Source: Gammaproteobacteria bacterium (GTDB lineage Bacteria > Pseudomonadota > Gammaproteobacteria > GRL18). From it: DNA of 64,000 nt. Where the stretch lies: contig JADGDG010000001.1 of NCBI GenBank assembly GCA_016744995.1, positions 288,011 through 352,010 on the forward strand, in the 5' to 3' direction. This document shows positions 46,281 to 55,368 of this stretch, in pieces. The translations under genes and the position numbers were made by a program. The notes below the pieces were generated by a model. That model saw nothing but the letters and a program-made list of their open reading frames with translations. It searched no databases and was not told where the DNA came from. Every line of letters starts with the position of its first letter. Positions within the stretch are counted from its first letter, which is position 1.

Positions 46281-49115
46281 ATGGCCGTTTTGAAGCAAAT
46301 TATAATAAAGAAAATGGACATACTGAAAACATCTCCGCAATTCAGCCGGAAGCAGGCTAAAAACAACCCGCTCAAAACAGACTCCAGTACGAGACTTGTA
46401 TCCTGTTCAGGACGTTCCTGCTCAGAACTGTTTTCTTGCTCAAGGCTGTTTTCTCACTCAAGACTGCTATCCCGCTCAAGGCTGTTTACTTTTTCTATAA
46501 TGTTATCAACACCATTGCTCTTTACAGTTCAGTCAGCCAGTGCCGATGTTTTTCAGTCAAATGGCTGGCAATGTCAAGCACTGCCTGATAACAAGTGGAA
46601 TTGTGCCGCTGCTGAAGGCCCATTTGCACCCGCTTTGGACTCTGTAAATGGAAAGAATCTTATCCCTCTTCCTAAAGCATCTGTAATAGCCGCAGCCCCT
46701 TCTTTCCCGGAACCGGATTTTTCTGATCCCAATATCGGACCAACTGGTGGTGGTGCAATAATACAGCCAAGGCTTAAACCTCTATCACCCACAGAGTCTG
46801 GAGTCTGGTCCAGCTGTGCCGTACAACCGCTTGCTGAATATGATCGAGACAGCATGGCAGCTCAGGCTGATGACAGCACTGACATTGAAGCTGATAGTGC
46901 GCAGTCACCCAATAGTGAACAAATTAACTTTGCAGGCAATGTCGTTATCAGCAAGGACATTCAAAAACTTACTTCTGATAAAGCAAGCTATAACAAAACA
47001 TCCGGCATGTTTCATGCCGAAGGCAATGTAGTCATTTCTGAGCCAGACATGGTGCTTAAAGGGGACACTGCCCGCTACCAGACAGATGAACGTAAAGGTC
47101 GGATAGATAATGCAATCTATGAACTCCCTGCACGTCCGGCGCAGGGTGTGGCTGAGAGCATCCGTTTCAAACCCGGTGAAATTGATTTGGAAAACCCCAC
47201 ATACTCAACTTGTCCGGCAGGTGATCAGGATTGGGCACTCAGCGCCAGCGAAATGGAACTGCATACAGAAGAAGGCTATGGTGAAGCGAAACATGCCATC
47301 ATGAGATTTAAAGGCTTCCCCATTGCCTACACACCTTATATTACTTTTCCACTCAATGATGAGCGCAAGAGTGGTTTTCTGATGCCGGATATTGGTTTCT
47401 CTGATTCAAATGGATTTGAACTCGCAACGCCCTATTATTTTAATATCGCACCGGATCAGGATGCTACTGTCACCCCTAGAATTCTATCCGATCGCGGTCT
47501 GATGCTGGGCGGTGAATACCGCTATCTGAGTGAAAAACATTCTGGTGAGGTCTATGCTGAATGGCTCAATGACAGTACTTATAATGATAGCCGTACTGCA
47601 GCGGATGTTGCTTTACGAGAAGGGACTGCCGGTATAGGAACGACTGATCCGGAAGGCAATGTTAAACCCGGGGATATTCCCAAAAACCGTGGAGCATTCA
47701 GCTTACAACAAAGGGGAAACTGGGGTAACGGCTGGTCTGGCAATGTTGACTATAATTACGTCAGCGACAGCTATTATATTGAAGATTTTGGTAATAATCT
47801 CAGAGATAAGAGCGAAACGCACCTGCTTCGTGATGGGCAGATACATTACAATGGCAGTTTATTCAGATTTATGGCTCGTGCCCAGGGTTATCAGGAACTT
47901 CAGGCGGGTACACATACCTATAGTCGCCTGCCTCAACTGACCCTGTCAGCCAATGATAGTTATACACCTTATGGTGTCGATCTGGATGCTGGGTTTGCCT
48001 CTGAATTTGTTATGTTTGCTCAAAACTGGGATGATTTTCAAGATCAGCGGGTTGAAGCAAGCCGTCTGCATTTAAAACCACATGTCAGCATGCCGTTCAA
48101 AAATAGCTACAGCTTTATTATCCCTAAGGTCAGTCTGGATATGGTGACTTACAAACTGGATAGTGAGGATACCGATCCCAGTCGCTCTGCTAACTGGGAT
48201 GATGATAGCCCTTCAAGAGTCGCACCGATTTTTAGTCTGGACAGCGGTCTGTTTTTTGACAGAGAATTTTCAATGTTTGATTTGCCCATGCAGCAAACAC
48301 TGGAACCCCGATTATTTTATTTAAATGTTCCGGAAAAAGATCAGGACGATATTCCACTCTTTGATACCGGCCTTTCAAGTTTTAGTTTTAATCGCTTATT
48401 CAGAGAAAACCGCTTCACCGGTGCTGACCGCCTGGGCGATGCCAACCAGTTAACCGCAGCAGTAACCACTCGGTTTATTGATGACAATTCTGGTTCTGAA
48501 TTGTTAACCGCTTCAATTGGCCAAATCTATTACTTTGAAGATCGTGAAGTTACTCTAACTTATGATAATAATGGTGATCCGGTACAATCCTTAAATGATA
48601 CCGACTCCAGCTCAAGCATTGCCGCTGAAATCACCAGTCGTTTCGCTCCAAGCTGGTATACCTCCTATTCATTACTTTATGATCCTCATCGCAGTGGTAA
48701 AACCGAAGAAAGTCGCTACCGTCTGCAATATAAGTCCGATCGTTACCATCTGGCCAACCTGGATTATACCTATCGTGCTCAAGATTATGAGCAGATTGAA
48801 CTCTCTACTTATTGGAAAATTGCACCACAGTGGCAGGCTCTGGCTCACTGGTACTATTCACTCTCTGATGCACGAGCTCTACAGCCTGATACCCGGGACG
48901 GTTACACCCTGGACTCAAAAATTGGTGTTGAATATGATAGCTGTTGTTACGCTTTACGCTTTTTTGTTGGTCGTGAACAGGATGGTCGATACAGTGAAGC
49001 TGAAAACTACGTCATGCTGCAAATACAGTTTAAAGGGCTTGGTTCCCTTTCTCAGTCCATTGCCGGCGGCGGGCAGGATTTAGAAGAGGATATCCCTGGT
49101 TTTGAACCCTGGTGA
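46281..49115 (+). CDS. lptD: LPS-assembly outer membrane protein LptD
   Basis: About 944 residues. Outer-membrane beta barrel that inserts LPS with LptE. The N-terminal OstA/LptA-like jelly roll (NVVISKDIQKLTSDKASYNK), ENPTYSTCPAGDQDW, FKGFPIAYTPYITFPLNDER and the barrel, with the C-terminal CC pair (YDSCCYALRFFVGRE) for the rearranging disulfides, are present. Start is uncertain: ATG 46281 has GGAG 12 bases upstream; a TTG at 46263 and ATG at 46314 are alternatives. Signal-like segment FSIMLSTPLLFTVQSASA is preceded by an odd Ser/Leu/Arg repeat. Heads lptD-surA-pdxA. Confidence 0.94.
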   Translation: MAVLKQIIIKKMDILKTSPQFSRKQAKNNPLKTDSSTRLVSCSGRSCSELFSCSRLFSHSRLLSRSRLFTFSIMLSTPLLFTVQSASADVFQSNGWQCQALPDNKWNCAAAEGPFAPALDSVNGKNLIPLPKASVIAAAPSFPEPDFSDPNIGPTGGGAIIQPRLKPLSPTESGVWSSCAVQPLAEYDRDSMAAQADDSTDIEADSAQSPNSEQINFAGNVVISKDIQKLTSDKASYNKTSGMFHAEGNVVISEPDMVLKGDTARYQTDERKGRIDNAIYELPARPAQGVAESIRFKPGEIDLENPTYSTCPAGDQDWALSASEMELHTEEGYGEAKHAIMRFKGFPIAYTPYITFPLNDERKSGFLMPDIGFSDSNGFELATPYYFNIAPDQDATVTPRILSDRGLMLGGEYRYLSEKHSGEVYAEWLNDSTYNDSRTAADVALREGTAGIGTTDPEGNVKPGDIPKNRGAFSLQQRGNWGNGWSGNVDYNYVSDSYYIEDFGNNLRDKSETHLLRDGQIHYNGSLFRFMARAQGYQELQAGTHTYSRLPQLTLSANDSYTPYGVDLDAGFASEFVMFAQNWDDFQDQRVEASRLHLKPHVSMPFKNSYSFIIPKVSLDMVTYKLDSEDTDPSRSANWDDDSPSRVAPIFSLDSGLFFDREFSMFDLPMQQTLEPRLFYLNVPEKDQDDIPLFDTGLSSFSFNRLFRENRFTGADRLGDANQLTAAVTTRFIDDNSGSELLTASIGQIYYFEDREVTLTYDNNGDPVQSLNDTDSSSSIAAEITSRFAPSWYTSYSLLYDPHRSGKTEESRYRLQYKSDRYHLANLDYTYRAQDYEQIELSTYWKIAPQWQALAHWYYSLSDARALQPDTRDGYTLDSKIGVEYDSCCYALRFFVGREQDGRYSEAENYVMLQIQFKGLGSLSQSIAGGGQDLEEDIPGFEPW
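46416..46487 (+). repeat. Four 18-bp tandem repeats in the lptD leader
   Basis: Four consecutive six-codon units encode SCSELF, SCSRLF, SHSRLL and SRSRLF, with a degenerate fifth at 46401. They lie between the start codon and the hydrophobic core of the signal peptide, extending the basic N-region by about 25 residues. Confidence 0.85.
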
Positions 49116-49141
49116 AAATAGTTGCTTAGTTAGGAATTTTA

Positions 49142-50482
49142 ATGTTATTTAATGCAAAACAAACAAACAATACGTTTTTTTCAAAACAGTTTAATGCAGG
49201 CATCATCAGCATCGCATTAACTCTTGGTTTTATGACTCTAACGGCAAAAGCCGAAGATATTATTACTCTGGATACTATTGTCGCTATTGTTAATGATGAT
49301 GTGATCACTCAGCTTGAACTCAGAGATGAATTTCGCAATGTCGTCAGGAATCTAAAGAAAAAACAAACCAAACTACCTCCCGCAAATGTTCTGGGCAAAC
49401 AGGTTCTGGATCGCATGATATTAGAGCGCGTACAGCTTGATCTGGCAAACCGCACCGGAGTTAAAGTAGATGACACCACCCTCAGTCGTGCTATTAATCG
49501 TATTGCTGCTCAAAATGGTCTGTCACTAAGTGAATTTCGTGAAAACCTGGCCACTCAGGGCATTGACTTCAGACAATTCCGTGATGAAATTAAGTCACAG
49601 ATTGTTTTAAAGCGTCTGCTGCAACGCAGTGTCATCAACCAGGTGAATATTACCGATCAGGAGATTGAAAACTTTCTCTTCAATGTCGATAAACAGGGCG
49701 GTCTTGAACAAGCTTATCATATCAAGCATATTTTAATTGCCACACCAGAGGGCGCCTCTCCAGACACCATCAAAAAAGCCCAGGCTAAAGCACTTACAGT
49801 GGTTGAAACATTACGTTCCGGCAGTGATTTCTCATCAACTGCTCTGGCCGTTTCTGATGGCCAAAATGCTCTTGAAGGCGGCGACCTGGGCTGGCGTAAA
49901 GCCGGTGAAATTCCCACTCTATTTTCTGACATTGTTTCAACAATGAAAGTCGGTGATATCTCAGAGCCCATTCGCAGTCCCAGTGGCTTTCACATTATTA
50001 CCATTATCGAGGAAAAAGGCGGCCAGACCCATATGGTCACACAAACCAATGCCCGGCATATTTTAATCAAAACCTCTATCATCAATGACAATGAAAGAGT
50101 TATTTTACGTCTTAAGCAGATCCGATCTCGCATTATTAATGGTGAAGACTTTGCTACTATGGCCAAAGCACATTCTGAAGATACCTCTTCGGCATCGCGC
50201 GGTGGTGACCTGGGATGGACAAAACCCGGCACGATGGTGCCGCCATTTGAGGAAGCAATGGATAAGTTACTGCCGGGTGAACTCAGTGATATTGTACAAA
50301 CCACTTTTGGTTATCACATTATCGAAGTCTTAGGACGTCGTACTCATGATGATGCTGATGAGCTGATTAAGGAAAGAGCGCGCCAGATCCTTAAAGCACG
50401 AAAAGTGTCCGAAAAAACAGAAGCTTTTTATCGCAAAATTCGAGATGAAGCATTTGTTGAAATTCGCCTCAATAATAGCTAA
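49142..50482 (+). CDS. surA: Periplasmic peptidyl-prolyl isomerase/chaperone SurA
   Basis: 446 residues. Outer-membrane protein chaperone needed for LptD assembly. Signal peptide ends near ALTLGFMTLTAKA; the mature part starts ITLDTIVAIVNDDVITQLEL as in SurA. Two parvulin domains are seen: AYHIKHILIATPEGASP ... GGDLGWRKAGEIP, and NARHILIKTSI ... SRGGDLGWTKPGTMVPPFEE. TTAGGA precedes the ATG. Follows lptD by 26 bases and precedes pdxA by 39. Confidence 0.97.
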   Translation: MLFNAKQTNNTFFSKQFNAGIISIALTLGFMTLTAKAEDIITLDTIVAIVNDDVITQLELRDEFRNVVRNLKKKQTKLPPANVLGKQVLDRMILERVQLDLANRTGVKVDDTTLSRAINRIAAQNGLSLSEFRENLATQGIDFRQFRDEIKSQIVLKRLLQRSVINQVNITDQEIENFLFNVDKQGGLEQAYHIKHILIATPEGASPDTIKKAQAKALTVVETLRSGSDFSSTALAVSDGQNALEGGDLGWRKAGEIPTLFSDIVSTMKVGDISEPIRSPSGFHIITIIEEKGGQTHMVTQTNARHILIKTSIINDNERVILRLKQIRSRIINGEDFATMAKAHSEDTSSASRGGDLGWTKPGTMVPPFEEAMDKLLPGELSDIVQTTFGYHIIEVLGRRTHDDADELIKERARQILKARKVSEKTEAFYRKIRDEAFVEIRLNNS

Positions 50483-50521
50483 ATTGGCCTTAATAACAAC
50501 TAACTAATAGGCCCCTGAAAC

Positions 50522-51505
50522 ATGGATAAACTTGCCATCACGCCCGGAGAAGCTTCTGGCATCGGGCCTGATCTTTGCATCGCTTATGCTCAACAGAAGC
50601 ATGACTTCCAGATGATTCTGCTGGCCGATCCTGTCATGCTGCAGGAACGCGCACAATTATTGGGGCAAACACTTGAACTGATTAAGTTTGATGAACAACA
50701 ACAGGCTCCCTCAGGTTCCGGCAGCCTGTATTATTTACCCATTTCATTGCCGAAAACAGCCGTTCCCGGCTCGCTCAATGTTCACAATGCCCCCTATATT
50801 TTAAAAACACTGGACGCTGCCATTCAAGGCTGTCTCAATGGCACATTTGATGCCATGATAACCGGCCCCATTCATAAAGGCATTATCAATGAAGCTGGCA
50901 TTCCCTTCACTGGTCATACAGAATATCTGGCTGAACAAACTGCAAGCTCTAAAGTAGTCATGATGCTGGCTACTGATGAAATGAAGGTCGCTCTGGCCAC
51001 CACACACCTGCCCTTAAAAGACGTTGCTCAGGCAATATCACAGGACAGTCTACGCCAGGTTATTACAATATTAGATCATGATCTGAAAACAAAATATGCC
51101 ATCAACTCACCCCATATTCTTATCTGCGGATTAAATCCCCATGCTGGAGAAGACGGCCACCTGGGCAGAGAAGAACTGGATATTATGATCCCGCTGATTG
51201 AACAAATGAAAAGTGAAGGTTTTAACTTAACCGGTCCCCTGCCCGCTGACACGCTTTTTTCGAAAACAACACTGGCACAGGCCGACGCAGTGCTGGCAAT
51301 GTACCATGATCAGGGCTTGCCGGTACTCAAGTATCAAGGATTTGGAAAAGCAGTCAATGTCACTCTGGGGCTGCCAATAATTCGCACCTCTGTTGATCAT
51401 GGTACTGCACTGGATCTGGCAGGGACAGGAAAAGCCAGTACCGGCAGCCTGAATTATGCAATACAAATCGCCAGACAAATGGTCAGGGCAAAAAGAAGTC
51501 CATAG
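50522..51505 (+). CDS. pdxA: 4-hydroxythreonine-4-phosphate dehydrogenase
   Basis: 327 residues. NAD-dependent step of pyridoxal phosphate synthesis (DXP-dependent route). LAITPGEASGIGPDLCIAYA, AMITGPIHKGIINEAGI with GHTEYLAE (substrate and metal histidine), LICGLNPHAGEDGHLGREE, and ADTLF, AMYHDQGLPVLKYQGFGKAV, IIRTSVDHGTALDLAG are canonical. It is followed not by rsmA/apaG, as is frequent, but by a convergent regulatory gene. Confidence 0.96.
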   Translation: MDKLAITPGEASGIGPDLCIAYAQQKHDFQMILLADPVMLQERAQLLGQTLELIKFDEQQQAPSGSGSLYYLPISLPKTAVPGSLNVHNAPYILKTLDAAIQGCLNGTFDAMITGPIHKGIINEAGIPFTGHTEYLAEQTASSKVVMMLATDEMKVALATTHLPLKDVAQAISQDSLRQVITILDHDLKTKYAINSPHILICGLNPHAGEDGHLGREELDIMIPLIEQMKSEGFNLTGPLPADTLFSKTTLAQADAVLAMYHDQGLPVLKYQGFGKAVNVTLGLPIIRTSVDHGTALDLAGTGKASTGSLNYAIQIARQMVRAKRSP

Positions 51506-51548
51506 TCTGTTATCTTTGTCTTCTGACTAACGACAATAGACATTTTTA

Positions 51549-53630
51549 TTAATGAGAAGCAACTACTTGTTTTTGCAATAAAGCCAGCTTTTCAAGTATC
51601 CGATCCTTCAACTGAAGCAATTCTCTGGCTTTTTTTCTTGCACCATCCAATTCACCCTGATCACAAAGTTGAATAATATTGTGGCCCAGATGATGAATAG
51701 AAATATGGGTGGGTTCAATTTCTGAGAATTCTTTAATGTGTTTATAGCGCTGCCTCCCATAACTATAATACCAGTGCCCAAAACGGCATTCCTGATGATT
51801 GATCAAACTAGCTTTATTAAAACTATTAGTCTTACCTTCAATATAAAATAGTATATTTTTTACCCAGCTAATATGATCATGCTGGGCGACCAGCAGTGGA
51901 AAATCACTGATTTCCCAGCTGGTATCTGCCCAAATAGACCATTCTTTATCTGGTTGAAAATTCTTTACCCATGGCAATAAGTTTTCAGCAGGCATAGGCC
52001 TGGCAATACCAAAGCCCTGCCCCAGATCACAACCCAGACGCATCAGCAAGACCCCCTGTTCAGTGTTTTCAATGCCTTCAGCAATTACCGTTCGTTGAAA
52101 TGCTGTGGCCAGCCCAATAATACCTTCAACCAGAGCCAGATCTTTTCTTTTATCCAAAAGGTTAAAAATAAAAGATTGATCAATTTTAAGAATATCCGCT
52201 GGGATATCCCTTAAGTAAGACAGCGAGGCATAGCCTGTACCAAAATCATCCAGTGCAAAATGAATCCCCATTTTTCTGCATTGTTCAATGACCCGAGCAA
52301 CATGATCGGTGTTTTCCAGAGCAGCAGATTCCAGTATTTCCAGCTCCAATAACTCAAGAGGAACGTCATTAAAATTATTAAGGATCTCTTTCAACCTTGG
52401 AACAAAATCAAGCTGCAAAATCTGACGTGCTGAAATATTGACACTGACAGATATTTTCAGATCTTTTTTTAACCAATACCTTAACTGTGTCAGTGCTTTG
52501 CAGATAACCCACTCACCAATATCAATAATGAGATCATGATATTCAACATGTGGAAGAAAATGTCCCGGCCCGAGGAATCCCTCTTCAGGATGCTGCCAGC
52601 GAATGAGTGCTTCAACACCAACAATTTTACCCGTCCTCATATTGACTTTAGGTTGATAAAATAAAACCAGTTGATTTTTTTCAAGTGCAACAGATAATTG
52701 CTGCACCAGCTCACGTCGAGTTTGTGCCTGCTGATCTTTTTCAACATCAAACAAATGAGATTGGTTTTTACCATTCTCTTTCGCCTTATACATTGCCTGA
52801 TCTGCATGTCTTAAAAGCAACTCAGCATCTGCTTCATCAAAGGGATATAGAGTAACACCCAGAGAAGTGGTTAAACGATATTTCTCACCATTTACCGTGA
52901 TCGATGAGGCAACCAGACAATTAATTCGGTGAGTCATCTGCTCAACTTCATCAAAATTATTTAAATTTGATAAAATGATAGCAAACTCATCTCCTCCCAG
53001 ACGGCCCACCATATCTGTGCTTCGAATTAATCGCTGTAAACGTTGTGCAATGACAACCAGTAATCGATCCCCCAGATCATGACCAAATTTATCATTCGTA
53101 GATTTAAAATCATCCAGATCAAGCATAACAACAGCAAGTAACTTATGATTTTTTCTGGATTTATTGAGTTTATTCTGTAGATAGTGAATCGTTTGAATAC
53201 GATTAGGCAGCTCAGTTAAGACATCATATAGTGCAGCCCTGTCCAGCCGCTGCTCAGCTTTACGTTTTTCATTAATATCAGTAAAGACCGCAACATAGTG
53301 CTCGACATCACCTCTACAATTTTTTATTGCACTAATGGATAAGAATTCAAGGTAAATTTCACCATCTTTTCGCCGATCCCAGATTTCACCTTTCCAATGA
53401 CCTGTCTCTTTAATAGTCTTCCACATATTAAGAAAAAACTCTTCATCATGATGAGAGGAGTTTAATAGCCGGGGATCACAGCCCATGACATCTGCTTCCG
53501 AATAACCAGTGACTTCAGAAAAGGCATTATTAATAAACACAATTTCATTTTTGGTATTAGTCACCATAATACCGTCACGAATATCACTAAAAACAATACT
53601 GGCAATTTCAGGTGAGAGTAGGTTAATCAT
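51549..53630 (-). CDS. PAS-GGDEF-EAL-CZB cyclic-di-GMP enzyme
   Basis: 693 residues, no membrane helix. PAS at about 8-120, GGDEF (about 130-300) with intact RLGGDEFAIIL active site and R-x-x-D-like I-site region, EAL (about 310-560) with VGVEALIRWQHPE, EILESAALENTDHV, ALDDFGTGYASLSYLRD and VIAEGIEN, so both catalytic motifs look intact. The last 120 residues match a CZB zinc-binding domain: HDHISWVKNILFYIEG, HQECRFGHWYYSYGR and HISIHHLGHNI supply the His/Cys ligands. In E. coli DgcZ a CZB domain makes c-di-GMP synthesis zinc-inhibited; a similar role is likely here. Monocistronic. Confidence 0.9.
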   Translation of the reverse strand: MINLLSPEIASIVFSDIRDGIMVTNTKNEIVFINNAFSEVTGYSEADVMGCDPRLLNSSHHDEEFFLNMWKTIKETGHWKGEIWDRRKDGEIYLEFLSISAIKNCRGDVEHYVAVFTDINEKRKAEQRLDRAALYDVLTELPNRIQTIHYLQNKLNKSRKNHKLLAVVMLDLDDFKSTNDKFGHDLGDRLLVVIAQRLQRLIRSTDMVGRLGGDEFAIILSNLNNFDEVEQMTHRINCLVASSITVNGEKYRLTTSLGVTLYPFDEADAELLLRHADQAMYKAKENGKNQSHLFDVEKDQQAQTRRELVQQLSVALEKNQLVLFYQPKVNMRTGKIVGVEALIRWQHPEEGFLGPGHFLPHVEYHDLIIDIGEWVICKALTQLRYWLKKDLKISVSVNISARQILQLDFVPRLKEILNNFNDVPLELLELEILESAALENTDHVARVIEQCRKMGIHFALDDFGTGYASLSYLRDIPADILKIDQSFIFNLLDKRKDLALVEGIIGLATAFQRTVIAEGIENTEQGVLLMRLGCDLGQGFGIARPMPAENLLPWVKNFQPDKEWSIWADTSWEISDFPLLVAQHDHISWVKNILFYIEGKTNSFNKASLINHQECRFGHWYYSYGRQRYKHIKEFSEIEPTHISIHHLGHNIIQLCDQGELDGARKKARELLQLKDRILEKLALLQKQVVASH

Positions 53631-53714
53631 TATAATAGAGTATCTTTCTGAGAAAAATCAATGGCATCCATAATCCGGTAGTTAATTTAAGATTAGGCTA
53701 TTAAATATAGATGA

Positions 53715-54311
53715 TCAAGTTACTAAGGTGGCACGTGATGAAATTTTGTGTGTCCAGGGAAGCCAGGGCAATCCCTCTCGCAATCCTTCTCGCATACTTT
53801 CAGCAGAGCCTTGTCGATAACCATAAATTCTCAACCCAAAAATGTGTATCATGAGGCTGACCACACGCTGTTGGCTCTCTGTTTTAGTGAACTCTTTTTC
53901 AAGATAGCTTTGGAAAAGTGTTTCAATTTCAACCAGCTTGACAGATGCAATGTCATAAAGCTCACTCTCCTCAGCAGCCAACTCAAGTTGGGTTTTGATC
54001 AGGAAGCAACTGCAATAATTTTTTTGGCTTGATTCCCGAATAATACTTTCAAGAAACAGACAAATCCCTTCCCCGACACCAGGAGCACTATCCAGTGTGC
54101 TGCGAATTTGTACAATGATCTTTTGAGCATAATAATTCAGGGCTTCACGAAACAAACCTTCCTTATTGCCAAAAGCCAGATAGATTGAGCCAGGCTTAAG
54201 GCCTGTAGCTTGTACAACTTGCTGCATTGATGACGCGCTAAAGCCATTTTTCCAGAAAAGCTGGATTGATTTATCAAGGATATTGTTCCTGTCAAATTGA
54301 GCTCTTGCCAT
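53715..54311 (-). CDS. TetR/AcrR family transcriptional regulator
   Basis: 198 residues. N-terminal TetR helix-turn-helix (ILDKSIQLFWKNGFSASSMQ, GLKPGSIYLAFGNKEGLFRE) and a helical ligand domain with a Cys in YCSCFLIKTQLELAAEE. The subgroup resembles AefR/NemR-like regulators. Divergent from the gene at 54510; two palindromes in the shared region are the expected operators, so it probably represses itself and the 54510-56055 pair. Ligand unknown. Confidence 0.93.
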   Translation of the reverse strand: MARAQFDRNNILDKSIQLFWKNGFSASSMQQVVQATGLKPGSIYLAFGNKEGLFREALNYYAQKIIVQIRSTLDSAPGVGEGICLFLESIIRESSQKNYCSCFLIKTQLELAAEESELYDIASVKLVEIETLFQSYLEKEFTKTESQQRVVSLMIHIFGLRIYGYRQGSAESMREGLREGLPWLPWTHKISSRATLVT

Positions 54312-54366
54312 ATATTTATCTTCTTACCTGTATTCATTATTTCGCTTTTATAAATGCACTATAAAT

Positions 54367-54390
54367 CATTTTGAACGTTTGTTCAAAATG
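54367..54390. promoter_or_regulatory. TetR operator 1 (perfect palindrome)
   Basis: 10-bp arms CATTTTGAAC / GTTCAAAATG around GTTT, directly upstream of a TTGACA -35 element. Shares the core TTGAACrTTTrTTCAA with operator 2. Confidence 0.85.
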
Positions 54391-54392
54391 TA

Positions 54393-54420
54393 TTGACATT
54401 AAATACTCCAGGTTTTATAT
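54393..54420 (+). promoter_or_regulatory. Sigma70 promoter of the 54510 operon
   Basis: TTGACA (54393-54398), 16-base spacer, TTATAT (54415-54420). The -10 overlaps operator 2 and the -35 abuts operator 1, so repressor binding would occlude polymerase. Confidence 0.75.
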
Positions 54421-54450
54421 TTAACTTGAACATTTATTCAAGTTAAATAT
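54417..54450. promoter_or_regulatory. TetR operator 2 (perfect palindrome)
   Basis: 14-bp arms ATATTTAACTTGAA / TTCAAGTTAAATAT around CATTTA. Centre lies 55 bp from that of operator 1. Confidence 0.85.
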
Positions 54451-54509
54451 ATTTATAAATTAACACGACTTAAAAGAACTTTTCTGCCAAAGTCTCAGGA
54501 GGATCCATT

Positions 54510-55280
54510 ATGATTGAATCTATAAATAGCGTATATCATGACGTTACCCAGTATCCTGAAAAATATTTACATATTGATATGGATAATATTCATATCCTCG
54601 TGACCTATAAAAAATCCTGGGATGACGGGTTTGGTGCCAGAGGCTGGAAAGTCAATATCACAATTGCTGATCCACAGATTATTGCCAGCACTCGTGAAAC
54701 TGGTCCACAAATAAACACCTCAGTTTTTGTCCACGATATTCTTGATCATTTTTTGTCAGGTTTTGGCGTAAGTGGACACAAAAGCGAAGCAATGGCATTA
54801 ATTCAGCTGTCAAAGCGTACTGGCTCTAGTCCAGAGCCCGATTATAAACAGATCATTGAAGAAGACATCCTCAATGGGAGAGTTAATGGTGAATCAATGA
54901 AATCATTTCTCCCTTCGAGTCTGATAAATTTTTTACCAGAAAATGCTAATATGACGGACAAGGAAATAATATCATTACTTAAAAACAAAATAGGCGTTGA
55001 ATGTTTAACTAACACTCTTGTAAATCATTTCTTTACTCTAGGAAAGGAGGGGGAAAAACATGCCGAAAATAACTGGAAAAAGTTAGGACTAGAGCGTCAT
55101 AAACAAAAAGAAATTGGTGATGCTTTACAAAAACTTCTTGTTGAAATAGATCGCAAAGTTGAAGAGATGAATATAGATGAGATTGAGGGAAGTATCACAA
55201 TAGGCAGCAAGCATGTTTCATTTGATGATTCAGGTGTTAGTAATGTCCAGCATATAGGTGCTTACAGGCTAAGCTACTAA
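54510..55280 (+). CDS. Unknown protein controlled by TetR regulator
   Basis: 256 residues, soluble, with a strong AGGAGG ribosome binding site. Family not recognised. N-terminal third is beta-rich with aromatic residues (NIHILVTYKKSWDDGFGARG), then VFVHDILDHFLSGFGVSGHK with E following, a cluster of His, Asp and Glu spaced as HDxxDH...GHxxE that could bind metal. The second half is helical and charged (ENNWKKLGLERHKQKEIGDA), and the C-terminal 30 residues return to beta type. The promoter carries two TetR operators; the HAD gene follows 88 bases downstream. Confidence 0.75.
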   Translation: MIESINSVYHDVTQYPEKYLHIDMDNIHILVTYKKSWDDGFGARGWKVNITIADPQIIASTRETGPQINTSVFVHDILDHFLSGFGVSGHKSEAMALIQLSKRTGSSPEPDYKQIIEEDILNGRVNGESMKSFLPSSLINFLPENANMTDKEIISLLKNKIGVECLTNTLVNHFFTLGKEGEKHAENNWKKLGLERHKQKEIGDALQKLLVEIDRKVEEMNIDEIEGSITIGSKHVSFDDSGVSNVQHIGAYRLSY

Positions 55281-55368
55281 CTAAACTAAACAAACTAAAC
55301 AAACTGGCAAGTTTAACTTTTTATGCATTTTTTAGATCAGACAACAATTTTCAACGAAGGTGATTTGC

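Noticed and set aside
53725-53745. TGGCAC resembling a sigma54 -24 element
   Set aside because: Lies in the 3' end of the TetR gene and lacks a GC element at -12 spacing.
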